DNA of 64,000 bases. Origin: Cercis canadensis (taxonomy: Eukaryota > Streptophyta > Magnoliopsida > Fabales > Fabaceae). Position numbers and translations under genes: made by a program. Positions 22,865-33,516 of this stretch are shown in pieces. Location: contig QAOA01007638.1 of NCBI GenBank assembly GCA_003255065.1, positions 214,066 through 278,065 of the forward strand. The letters are read 5' to 3'. Position 1 is the stretch's first letter, and each line of letters begins with the position of its first letter. The notes below the pieces were generated by a model, which saw only the letters and a program-made list of their open reading frames with translations, searched no databases and was not told the DNA's origin.

Positions 22865-24785
22865 AATGTCGTCGTCGTCTCCCAAGTCCTCAGCTAAGTC
22901 ATCATCATCGTCAGCCGAGGGCTATGGGGCCGCATTGGATGTCCCACTATGACCCTGTTGTAGTAGCTACGATAACGTTGTAGCCAACTGCTCTGTCGAC
23001 GTGCCAGATCCCCTGAGAGCTTAGACCAACGGCACTAGCTAGTGGAGCTCCTACATCTCCCGTGACATGGCCGCCATCTGGGACAAAACCTCTGACATCT
23101 AAAGAGGTGTCGGGTCGGAGGGCTGGGAACCCTATCCACGGGCCGAGTCCAACAAACAGGCCTTAGAACCCATGCCATAAACCCAACCCTTCTTGTTCTT
23201 CCTACCAACAACATCGAGCCATATCTCGTTGTCGTTGACAGAAGACAAAGAGGATTGGGCCTGGCTNATGTCCCACTATGACCCTGTTGTAGTAGCTACG
23301 ATAACGTTGTAGCCAACTGCTCTGTCGACGTGCCAGATCCCCTGAGAGCTTAGACCAACGGCACTAGCTAGTGGAGCTCCTACATCTCTCGTGACATGGC
23401 CGCCATCTGGGACAAAACCTCTGACATCTAAAGAGGTGTTGGGTCGGAGGGCTGGGAACCCTATCCACGGGCCAAGTCCAACAAACAGGCCTTAGAACCC
23501 ATGCCATAAACCCAACCCTTCTTGTTCTTCCTACCAACAACATCGAGCCATATCTCGTTGTCGTTGACAGAAGACAAAGAGGATTGGGCCTGGCTATTAG
23601 ATCGGTGCCTCTCATACTCAATTTGCATAGATAAAAGCATAAAGTTAATAAGAAATAATAAACTTACAATTAAGATTTTTAAACCTCTTAAACAACTTCA
23701 AGTTTACTTACATAAGTAGACTGAGCCCATGAATGGACCCAACCCTTGTTGGCACTGTGCTGGAGGTGACGACAGACCTCCGATGCGTTTGACTCTCTCC
23801 CTAACTTCTTTGTCTACAAGCAAAATAAACTATTAGTAAACAAAAATAACTTAATTTTTAAACATATCTTAAATGAAAGAAGGTTTTTAAATAAAAACCT
23901 TATCAGTCTCCTTTGTGTTCGGAGACGGTGATCAAACTGCCCCTATGGTAGGCCTAGCCCTAATCTAAGCAGCGGTTCTTCTTGTTCCGCTTCGAGACTG
24001 CCATGTACTCTTCAGAGACCCATTTAATTCTTAGGGTCCCCAGCATAGAAGGTGACAACCAGTCGCCCTTCGACTTCCCCTTCCTGATATTTCGGAAGGA
24101 GGCACAAATGTTATCGCTACACTTTGCTATCCAGATCTTACGAATCTGGCTCTCAAACTACAGATCCCAGATACATCTCCTTTGCATTAGAAAATAGAAG
24201 ATCAATGTTAGTAAAATTGAAATTAAGTTAGCTTTAAAAAAAAAAATTAAGTTGAAATTATTACCTTGAACTCTATCCACCAGAGTTCCTTCACCTCATT
24301 AGGAACAGAGGTGAGATCGGTCCAGTCGCCCTCATATTTCGACTTAAAGATAGTCGAAAGAATGTTAAAGGCTCCTTAGACAGAAGAAAGCTGAACAAAA
24401 AAAATAAATTCTTATCAATCAGAAATAATAAACTTAAAATAATAAAAAAAAATATCAAAACTAGGTATTAGAAAATACTTACTCCTTTTTCCCATATGGG
24501 TAGATCCACATTCGACCATCAGCTGCTTGGGAGCTGGGCAATGGAGACTCTGAAATACTTAGAGTGGCACTCAACGACCCCACAGCCGCTGACAATATGG
24601 ATCCCGGAATGGGGGCTTCCTGATGAGTTCCCCTCATGTGTTGCACTGGAAGACGGTGTGCGCGCCAACCTTGGGGTCGACATAAACAAGAACAATGTCG
24701 AGTTGGTCTGAGAAGGTTAAGCCACAACCTTACTCTTAGAGGGCTCGGATGCTGGGATGACCGCCAACAATCATCTGACATCTGT
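22865..24785 (-). pseudogene. CACTA-associated plant transposase protein (Transposase_24 / TNPA-like), broken
   Basis: Read on the - strand from about 24785 down, exon-like pieces appear in the family order: DGRMWIYPYGKK (about 24490-24525), KYEGDWTDLTSVPNEVKELW (about 24270-24335), WLSPSMLGTLRIKWVSEEYM (about 24000-24060), a piece with ESNASEVCRHLQHSA (about 23740-23800), then NKKGWVYGMGSKACLLDSAR (about 23480-23540) and SEVLSQMAAMSREM. This is the plant Ptta/En/Spm Transposase_24 family, a DNA-binding partner of the catalytic transposase. Several in-frame stops and a 328-bp duplication around an N (23267) break it. The pattern of known residues is strong; function is lost. Confidence 0.75.
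22939..23595. repeat. 328-bp near-identical tandem copies separated by a single N
   Basis: 22939-23266 and 23268-23595 are the same sequence with about three substitutions, joined by one N at 23267. This looks like two overlapping or allelic contig ends abutted in assembly, not a biological duplication. Confidence 0.85.
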
Positions 24786-24845
24786 CATACAAAAATAATA
24801 TTAACAAGGAAATTATGTATATAATAAAATCACATATTCTAAATT

Positions 24846-25235
24846 TTCATAACCCAAACCCTAACCCTAGACCCCTTACATCCTAAACCCTTAACTTAAA
24901 CCCTAAACCCAAAACCATAAATCCTAAAACACTAAGCATTAAACCCTAAACTATAAATCCTAAAACCTTAACCCCAAAACCCTTAAACACTAAACCCTAG
25001 CGCCAAATCCCTAAAACCCTAAACCCTTAAACCCCAAACCCTAAAGCCATAAATTTTCATAACCTAAACCCTAACCCTAGATCCCTTACATCCTAAACCC
25101 TAAACTTAACCCCTAAATTAAAACCCTAATGCCTTAACCCTAAACCCCAAACTCCTGAACTCCAAATCCTAACCCCTTAACCCTAAACTCCTAAATATAA
25201 TCACTAAACCCTAACCTTAAACCATAAATAAAAAT
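24846..25235. repeat. Degenerate telomere-like (CCCTAAA) interstitial repeat
   Basis: About 390 bases rich in CCCTAAA/AACCCTAA words with frequent substitutions, matching the plant telomere unit. Part of the block repeats itself: CATAACCCAAACCCTAACCC-like text at about 24849 and again at about 25060. It lies between the transposase relic and the nested hAT element, so it is interstitial, not a chromosome end. Confidence 0.8.
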
Positions 25236-25305
25236 TTAGGTAGAGTCTCCCCTAAAACTTAAACATTTCAAGAATTCAAAATTTTACACAAATACACAAA
25301 TCACA

Positions 25306-27943
25306 ATCACAATTAGGGGTGTAAGCCAAACCGAGAAAACTGACCAAACCGACCGGACCGAACCGAACCGAGAGAGGTGGTCCGGTTTTCGGTTTGTATT
25401 TCTAGAAAACTGATGTAACTGGTTCGGTTTTCGGTTTCAATGAAGAAAAACCGATAATAAACTGAACTGAACCGAGTATAGCAAAACTACGTCATTTTGA
25501 TAATATAGGGGAGGGCTTATATCCTGAAATCCCTAACTTCTTCGACTCCCTCACCCTCACTTCAGAAATCATGAAATCCCTAACTCTTTCTCATTCTCTG
25601 ACTCAAATCCCTTTCTCTCCTTAGCAATCTCCTCCATCGTCTAACTCTCCTTCATTCTCTTCTCAAATCCCTTGTTGAAATCCGTAAGTCATCTACTGAA
25701 CAACAGTCTCCTCTCTTCTCTCGGTCTCTGTCTCTCTATTCGTCGTTGCTGTCTTGCTCTCTGCTATCTAGTGACTTGGTGAGTTATGCTTCTCCCTTTC
25801 TCCCTAAAATTTATGTGTTTATGCTCTCTTGCTCTGTTTTTGTTTATGCTCTCTGTTCACCCATGCTTGACTATTTCTGTTTATGCTCTCTGTTCACCCA
25901 TGCTATCTTGTTTTAAGAAGTAACCTTAAGAAGATAATTCTTGACTGAAAAGGTACTTTGTGGAGAATGTATTTTGGAATGCTGATTTAAGGTTTTAGTT
26001 GACGGAAGATGTATGTCATCTTCACAGAAACCTTCTGCTTTTATCATTTCTGTTTCTTTTCAATAACATTTCATTCTTAGAACCAAGAGTCTATTTGTTT
26101 TTCCATCTTGACTCATGTATGGTTTTGCACATTGGTATTCCATCATTGTCCCCAGACTATTAGCTAAAATGTTAGGGTTATTATCTTATTGCTAATGAAT
26201 TGTAGGTTACTGGATAAATTTTATCACTTCTCTTGGCCTTTAGATTACATAAAGAATCTTACTAGAGATTTATTTTCCTTTCTTAGCTTCTTATTGGCCG
26301 TCTAGGAAACGACTATAGTAGATGACTAGTCTGTATAAGTTTAAAAAGCAAGTGAGCATGAAGATGAAATCAACTACTTCTGTCACTGGAAAAGCTTGAT
26401 GGAGCTTTAGGTTACATTCTCCCATTTTTAGGTTTATTACTGTCACTGACCTAGATATTGGTGATGGGTAATCGAGACATAGCTCATTTGATTGGTATAG
26501 ATGGAATATCATGAGGCACGTGACCATCTGATCTGATTTGTCCCAATTAATCATACCCTGCAATGTTATAGTGCTGCAATGCAAGCTAGGCCAACATTCA
26601 TTGACCGTAACCCCAGTGTATAGTATTACTATTAAATTAATTATGCTGGTGTTTACTTCCTAAGATTTGCCTGCATCTACCTCATAAATGCATGTGCACT
26701 ATATATGCTGCTTAATTTGTAAAGAAAGGATTTTACCACACAAATAATTTTAGCGTTTTCTCTTTATAACTAGTGAAGAGCTTCAATGTGTGACAAGTTT
26801 GATACATTGGTTGCATTTTCAAGTGTAATTGGAGTTGGTTTAATTATAATAGGATTACAGAAGAAATTAAAATTAATTTGAGGGGTCGAATAACGAGTAG
26901 AGAGTATTTTGGAATATAATAATGAGGAGTCAAGTGTTGTGAAACTTTTGGTGCTACTTGTTGGCAATACTAATATTTTATCTCCTAGCTGTTCAATTGC
27001 TTTCATTCTTTAAAATTTATGTGACTGTAGTTTGTTCTGTCTCTCTATTGCTCATGTCATTTTATTGAACAACTGTCATTATATTTAGGTAGGATCAATG
27101 TAACCTAGAATAGTGGAAATAATAGAAATGAATTGAAACTTGTGCCGCCCTCTTTGTTTTGAATATTTTACTTATGCTGCTTTAAGTTTTATAACATGCA
27201 GATTATTTTGAATGATTTTTTTTTCTTGACATCTTGTGTTCATGATTCTTAATGATTGTGAATCAAGCCTGTGTCTAACATTAAGGTATTACTTGAAATG
27301 GCATGTTAAGTTCACAAACTCTTCCTTGGTTTTTGCAGTAGCAAATTAGGAATCGGATTGGGATTGGAGTTGCTGTTGATTGGATTTTCTGTGCTTGTAT
27401 TTCTATTGTTTTTTTGGCTGATTTACTGATTTGCCTGTTTGATAAGTTTGAAAGTTTTTGTTGCAAACTTCCAAGTATCTAGCAATTGTTTTGTTGGTCA
27501 TTGAACATTGGGATGTCTGATATTTGGCTATTATGTTGTTATGCTGGTTTGTAAAGGAACCCAATTCCACCTGGGTATATTTAATGCTTGACAATGTTCT
27601 ATGACAATTGTTTGTTGAAAATAGAGCAAGAATTTATGTTGAGAACTTCATTTCTATTTATTTTCTGCTACTTTAAAATTTTCCATGAAATAGTACTCTC
27701 CTTGCAAAAGTGGTTTGAATATGGGCAGAAGGTTCTTGTTCACAGATGCTTGAATGTTTCCAAGCTAGAGCAGCAGGCAAAACTGAAAAAACTGAGAAAA
27801 CCAGACCGAACCGAACTAGTTCGGTTCGACTCGGTTTTTCTCAAAAAATTCCAAAAAACAAAACTGAACCGAACCGATTTTGTCCGGTCCGGTTTTGGTC
27901 GGTTTGGGGTGAAAACCGGACCGATTACACCCCTAATCACAAT
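25306..27943. mobile_element. Non-autonomous hAT-type element nested in the CACTA, TSD ATCACAAT
   Basis: The element is 25314-27935 (2622 bp). Ends are TAGGGGTGTAA and TTACACCCCTA, with an 8-bp target duplication ATCACAAT (25306-25313, 27936-27943), the rule for hAT elements. Both subterminal regions (about 25325-25475 and 27775-27925) are dense in CCGAACCGAACCG / CGGTTCGGTTTTCGG words in both orientations. No transposase is seen. The interior has a CT-rich, 5'-UTR-like tract (about 25540-25760) followed by AT-rich sequence resembling introns, which could be captured host DNA. I cannot name a source. Confidence 0.88.
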
Positions 27944-28891
27944 TACAAGATTACAATTTATTCCATAACTAAAAATTACATAACAATACAGGTAAAAATT
28001 ATATAGCAATAGAACAAATTACAAAACTAATTCTATACCATCATTCAAATAATTCAAAAAAATATATATTCCAGAATCATTCTAGATCAAGCATATAACA
28101 AAAATCCCAACCTAATATTAACCGCAACCCCAGATCCCCTACCTAAAAAAATTTCTACTAATTACACATTGCTTCACATTACTTCATACTACACATTTGG
28201 CAACATTAGAGTTAAACTATATTAGATATTATATTTCATATTAATGTGTAACCAATGCTTGTTAATTTTGTCCAACACTAGACTAAAACAAAGGTAGAGG
28301 CTAGAGGTACATATGGATAATAATTTAATAAAGAAAACTCAGACAAGAGAGGGATATCAAACCTACCTTAATGAGCTATAAATTGAAAAACTAAACCGGT
28401 AGGATGAAAGCTGAGGTCAATCGCTGGAAAACCTAACTACCACTGCCAATAATGGTGCAAAAATGCCTTAGGCCGAGAGAGAAGAGAGAAAAGCTTGAAA
28501 ATGTTGAAAATGGAGAATGGCAGCAGAGGGTTTGCGAGCAAGAAGATTAACAGGTTTTCTCACAGATTTTTTCCTTGAGAAAAACCATAGAAAATTCAAA
28601 TTTTAAGTGAAACGGTGCGTTGACATTTATCACAGGCTTTCTCACGGAAATGTTCACGGATTTATTGTCCGTGAGATCATTCGTGAGAAAAGCAAATATA
28701 TTAATGGGGACAATTAGGACAAGATTTCTCACATATTTACTCATGGAATTTTCTTGTGGACAATCTTAACTGTGAGAAATTCCGTGAGAACTTCTTAACA
28801 ATCACCTTCTGTGAGAAAATCTGTGATAAATCGCAAGAGTTTCTCACGGAATTTTAGTCCATGACTAATACACATTTTTCTTATAGTGAAT

Positions 28892-31090
28892 TTTACCCAT
28901 TATGTTGTACATAAAGCATCGAAACACTTATTTTTCTACTTACCTTTGCTTTAGTCTCTTTGTGTTTTTTGTATGTTTATTACTAAATGGTCTATACATT
29001 TGATCAATAATAATTGTCTCTTAATATTTAAAAAATTATGACATAAGATTAAGTATATAATGTAGAATGTTATTATTCATATTCAACATTATTTGAATAT
29101 CTTTATCACGCATTCAAGCAGAAATTAGAATAAAATAAATTGGAAGATGGATGGGGGACAACACAAAGAGAGCAAGGCTAAACAGGGTTCTACTCAGGAA
29201 GCAAAAACAACAACATAAAGTGCAAGAGCAAACAAGTCATATTGATTTATTATACTATATTTTTTTATATTGATAGATAAGTAATATATGGTCATTTAAT
29301 TATGTATGAAGATCATTTAATTTCATTTAATGCTATCCAAAGTTCAAATTAGTTGAAAAAAATTGTTTACACTCTTCCTGACTGAAATTCTATCAGGTTC
29401 CATCTATGGAGGATCCTAGATTCAATCCGAAAGAACACCATACACAAGAGTACCTATGAGCAACATTACAAATGGTAAATATTTTCATGTACTAAAAGTG
29501 ACTAAAAGCTATATATACTAATTATATATTTTATATTTTTTCAGTTATTTAAACATAATTGTAGTTTCAGGTCTAGGTTGTAGAAAGTCCTACCAACCAA
29601 ATGCTGATGGTGATCATACCCCATTATCTGGAAATTTGAAGGAAAAAATATTTAATGGGTCTCAAGTATTGAAAACCCCTAGCACTCCTACATCTGGAAT
29701 GGTTTCGATCCATAGGAAATGATAAGAATTTTGGCGTGAATATATTTGGCTTAACAAATAATCATATATTGCAAGATGAAGGGAAATCTGTTATGGGTTC
29801 CCACTTTTGAATTACCCCAATTCCATCTGAAGCAACGTCCCCTTAAACCGTCGCGTACCGTTTCACTCAACAAATTATGTGAGTCCTAGCCAAAACGCCT
29901 TTTGCATTTCAACTCCAAATAACAAATTGGGGTACGTATCCATGTTTTAAAATTTACAAATTATATAAATTTAGTTATCAGACCACATTTGGATCCGTTA
30001 TTTACTAACTATGTATTTAATTATTAACGTGTTTTAATTGATTCGGAAAGATTGAGCAATGAACAAAATAGCTAGACCAACAAATGGAACTTAGACTCTA
30101 CGGAGAAGCATATTGGCGAACGTAAACAATAGATAATTGACAAATATAGATATAGATTAATATATGTCAAATTAATTTGGACATAAACAATGTGATTTCA
30201 AATCTAAGCAAATTTTCACAGATTAATTAGTTATATTACACGTATTTAACACACATATTACAGAGCCACCAAATTAAGAAGCAAGAGCCTCAAGGATCTC
30301 AATTATTAGACAAAAGCGTGGAAGAGATCAAATCAATGACAAAGATATGTCACCCTTACAAAGATATAATCTAATACTTATATTATGTTTAGTGGAGAAC
30401 AACAATGACTTTGTGGATAATTTGAATACCCCTACTAATGACGGAGGTATCCATAGATTTGTTGTGACAGACGCTTTTAAAAAATCTTCCGTGTATGTGT
30501 TAGCTAGCACATGAGTTACTTTAGATAATATTGACAAAGTTGTAGAGGAGACAATTACCAATTCAATCAATCATGTAAATAATCATACAAATGAAAGGAC
30601 ACCTGGAGGTAATTTAAAGATAAGATCTTCATATGCAGATTCATATTATGATTATTAATACTATATATTGCTTATGTTAATGTTTTGATCGATCCATAGG
30701 GTACTATGATGTTGGGGATTTGGTTTGGTTGTGTCTTCATTATGGAGCATTACTTTGATATAATGAAAGACTCGCCAAATCAAGAACTTCAAAAAATCCA
30801 AAGTTCGGGATGTGCTGCTTTCAATGAAAGATTCAGATTCTGTTGTTAGAAGATCCAAGGAAACATCAATCTCGAACAAAGAAAGGCCACACAATCCAGC
30901 AATCTAACAATCAACAGAATAATCATTATTAGATGTGGAGTAAGATGACTGGAATATCAAATTGGTAATTTGATAATATACATTAGTTGGATAATTTAAA
31001 GGATATACATAGTCATATGCCCTAAAGCAGTCACTATTTAATATGCATAAGAAGTGTTAATACAAACTTTTTTGCATGACTGTAACTATG
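28892..31090. other. AT-rich sequence with decayed coding-like scraps, unassigned
   Basis: Several short stretches with near-coding composition (about 29550-29720 and 30400-30560 + strand) cannot be assigned. They lie upstream of Helitron helicase and LINE scraps and may be part of the same decayed elements. Confidence 0.4.
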
Positions 31091-31099
31091 TTAATAACT

Positions 31100-31830
31100 T
31101 AATTTTTCTTTTTGATTGGAAATGGAAATTCCATTAATACTCAGAAGACAATACATCTGAAATAAAACTAGGTGGCACCTCATGCCAGATAGTTAAAGAA
31201 ATAGCCTGAGAACCACACTTGCAAGTCTATCAGCAACTTGGTTGGCTTGTCCAGCCACCCAACTAAAGGAGCAGCTCAGAAAACCTAGACTCAACTCATG
31301 GATATCATCATAGATTAGAACCAATGAAGTCAAAATTCTCTCTCTGCGTTGTGGTGCTATGATCACTCCCTAAGCATCACTCTCAACACAGATATTGGTC
31401 AAGCCCCAAGAAACACTAACCGCAATCATTCTCTGCAAGCAATAGCTTCCAACTCTTCGATAGATGATGCCGCTAACATTGGGCAGGCTGCCACAAACTA
31501 GCCTCCATTGTCACGCACCATGCCACCCATTCCTCACACACATTAAGACAGTAAAGCAGCATTAACATTCAACTTGAGACATGGAGATATGGGTCTCACT
31601 CATCTCCTAACCTGCACCTGCGCAAAATGTATGTGCAAAGGTTGAATACTCCTCAACTCCTACCATAAAGATATTGCAGCATGCCAAACATTATTTAGGA
31701 GAATAGCAGATTTTCCCAATCTGATCGCATTTCGACGTTGCCACAGGATATAACATCCAAAGATCATTAAAGCAAGTTTTTTGTCATCCCACCCCATACA
31801 AACCTGCATAAATAGTCTAGGGAAGAGCCC
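31100..31830 (-). pseudogene. LINE-type reverse-transcriptase protein C-terminus (RNase H-like) fragment
   Basis: On the - strand, about 31720-31110, broken frames give WQRRNAIRLGKSA, then GGMVRDNGG, AASSIEELEAIACRE and VGWPGQPS, ending ISDVLSSEY. Their order matches the zinc-binding and RNase H-like (RVT_3) tail of plant non-LTR retrotransposons: VRD..G.F, LAE..A...A and the final residues before the poly-A side. Many stop codons are present. The rest of the LINE is absent. Confidence 0.55.
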
Positions 31831-31845
31831 ATCTCCCTAGATTTT

Positions 31846-32100
31846 TCACAGTAGTTTGGCTTTTGTCCCATGAAATCTTCTTTGTAATTTAAATGGCAAT
31901 TTGCTTTGTGACGAGATCATCAAGTAAACCTTTTTGCCGGAATATGTACTAGAGATAACTTTTGCTTCATAACATGGTTCCATAAAAGATGTAGCTGTAA
32001 GCCTTGTCCCGTTGTGAAGACCAACTAATTGGTCAATATTCTTAAGCAGCATCACTAGAACATCAACTTTAAGTCCTTAAAGATCCAAATCCTCAAAAAT
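31846..32100 (-). pseudogene. Helitron PIF1-like helicase fragment
   Basis: The - strand frame from 32055 reads MMLLKNIDQLVGLHNGTRLT, then EAKVISSTYSGKKVYL and LPFKLQRRF. This is the conserved C-terminal part of the PIF1-type helicase carried by Helitrons (MLLRN-D-GLCNGTRL, then PFKFQRRQFP). The Rep domain and remaining helicase are not found nearby. It abuts the LINE fragment, so one probably inserted next to or into the other. Confidence 0.7.
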
Positions 32101-32257
32101 GCACCCGTCACTTTAGAGGATCAGATCCAATATTAAAAAAGAAAAAAAGAAATTGCTAGGTAGCCATAAGCTTGTTACCATACTATAGTGTGTTTATATA
32201 ACCACATTTCCAATAAATTTTTGGTTTTTATCACTTTATTTTATTCAAAGATAATTA

Positions 32258-32527
32258 TAAGTAAAGTTAAATTTCTTTTTCGTCTATGAATTATTTCTCA
32301 AATATTACTTTAGTCATTGATTTACTTTTGATGTCACTTTAGTCCTCAAATAATCACTCTGTCCATCAAATTAATATTTTAAGTTATCATTTTTGGTACT
32401 ACGGAGGACTGATTTAGCAGACAATATGATTATTCAAGAATTAAAGTGACATAAAAAATAAATCAAGGACTAAAGTGCTATTTAAAAAATAATTCAAGGA
32501 CAAAAAAAAAGTATTTTACTCTTATAA
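32258..32527. mobile_element. Fold-back MITE-like element 1
   Basis: The two halves are imperfect inverted repeats: the left arm has ATTACTTTAGTC and CACTTTAGTCCT words and the right arm has AAGGACTAAAGTG. The ends are TTATAAGTAAAG and CTCTTATAAG. It has no coding capacity. Confidence 0.6.
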
Positions 32528-32578
32528 GTATACTTTAATTTAAAAATAAGTTTATAAAGACAAAAAAGTCTAGTTACC

Positions 32579-33031
32579 TAATATTAGGCTCTTTGATCGG
32601 AATATAGCATTTCAGAAATAATTTTACACATTTATTACACTTTTTAACTTATTTATTTTAATATTATACATTTTAAAAAATTAAAAAAAACATAACGAAC
32701 ATGTGGGGACCATCAGTCGCACCAGTGGCTATGTGACGTGTTCACATCGAACATGTTCAGTAGCTTTATGGTGTGTCCTTTCTTTAGCTATTTATAAGAA
32801 TAAAAAAAAAATATTAAAAGAAAAAGTGACAAGAAGGGACACACCAATGGGCAATTGGCGTGTCCCACGCAGACATGGCATGTGGCAACTTGTAGTCCCC
32901 ACATGTCCAAAAAATTTTTTTATAATTTTTTTTAAAAATTATAATATTTAAGTAATTAAGTTAAAAAATGTGATAAATATATAATTTTATTGCTAAAATA
33001 TAATATTTAGGTCAATGAATCCCTAATATTA
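32579..33031. mobile_element. Fold-back MITE-like element 2
   Basis: The termini TAATATTAGG and CCTAATATTA are inverted repeats. Inner arms (about 32600-32690 and 32930-33020) are also complementary, around a GC-richer loop at about 32700-32900 that contains GTGGGGACCA and TCCCCACATG. Superfamily cannot be set. Confidence 0.6.
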
Positions 33032-33046
33032 CTCTATAAAAAAAAG

Positions 33047-33302
33047 AGTAAACATATATTTACGTCCTTAAAAGATTTAAGATTTAATAAAATAGTCCTT
33101 AAAAGAACACTAACTAAAAAATAGTCTTCAAAAGAATTAATATGCATAACAAAATAGTTTAATATTTGTTAAATTTTGAATCTTTCAAGGACTATTTTAT
33201 TACGCATATTAATTTTTTTAAAGATTATTTTGTAATTAATGTTTTTCAAGAACTATTTTATTAAATTTTAAATTCTTCTGGACACAAATATATGTTTAAT
33301 TT
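33047..33302. mobile_element. Fold-back MITE-like element 3
   Basis: The left arm AGTAAACATATATTTACGTCC and following AAATAGTCCTTAAAAG are mirrored by the right arm CAAATATATGTTTAAT preceded by CAAGAACTATTTTATT. It would form one long hairpin. It ends about 215 bp upstream of the AGD4-like start codon. Confidence 0.65.
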
Positions 33303-33428
33303 AAAAAAAAATTATACCAATACGGTTTTAAGCCACGTGGTAGTGCGAGGCTGCCAGTGTTGACTGTTGACGGTGGGGACGAAATTGTCACTATGTTAGC
33401 ATGTTATAGGACCCATGTGATTAGAGCG

Positions 33429-33516
33429 AGCAGGCGAGAAAAAGAGGAAGAAGCAATTGCTGTCGATCTGAAAGCATCTGAGCTTCGCGAGCGAGCAAGC
33501 GAGAGAAAGAGGAAGA
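33429..33516 (+). promoter_or_regulatory. GA-rich 5' leader with a repeated 30-base unit
   Basis: The words GAGCGAGCAGGCGAGAAAAA and GAGCGAGCAAGCGAGAGAAA, each followed by GAGGAAGAA, occur about 59 bases apart just before the ATG. If transcription starts before 33357, an ATG there opens a 109-codon frame overlapping the main start in another frame, which could lower translation. The start of transcription is not known. Confidence 0.45.

Larger units (their letters stand above)
22401..28891. mobile_element. CACTA (En/Spm) transposon, TSD AAT, with nested hAT element
   Basis: The element proper is 22404-28888 (6485 bp). It starts CACTACAAGAAATAAGG and ends TTTTTCTTATAGTG, so the two ends are inverted repeats of the CACTA type. 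The target duplication is AAT (22401-22403 and 28889-28891). Subterminal arrays of TTCTCACGGA / CCGTGAGAAA words fill about 22420-22680 and 28555-28860. Inside are a broken Transposase_24-type gene on the - strand, a degenerate telomere-like block and a hAT-type element. No TNP2 (DDE) transposase is seen, so it depends on another copy for movement. Confidence 0.93.

Noticed and set aside
24846..25235. True chromosome end
   Set aside because: The CCCTAAA repeats are degenerate, only about 390 bases long, and lie inside a transposon with sequence on both sides.
27588..28009. Open frames with repeated RTEPNR-type residues on both strands
   Set aside because: They come from translating the CCGAACCG subterminal repeats of the hAT element.
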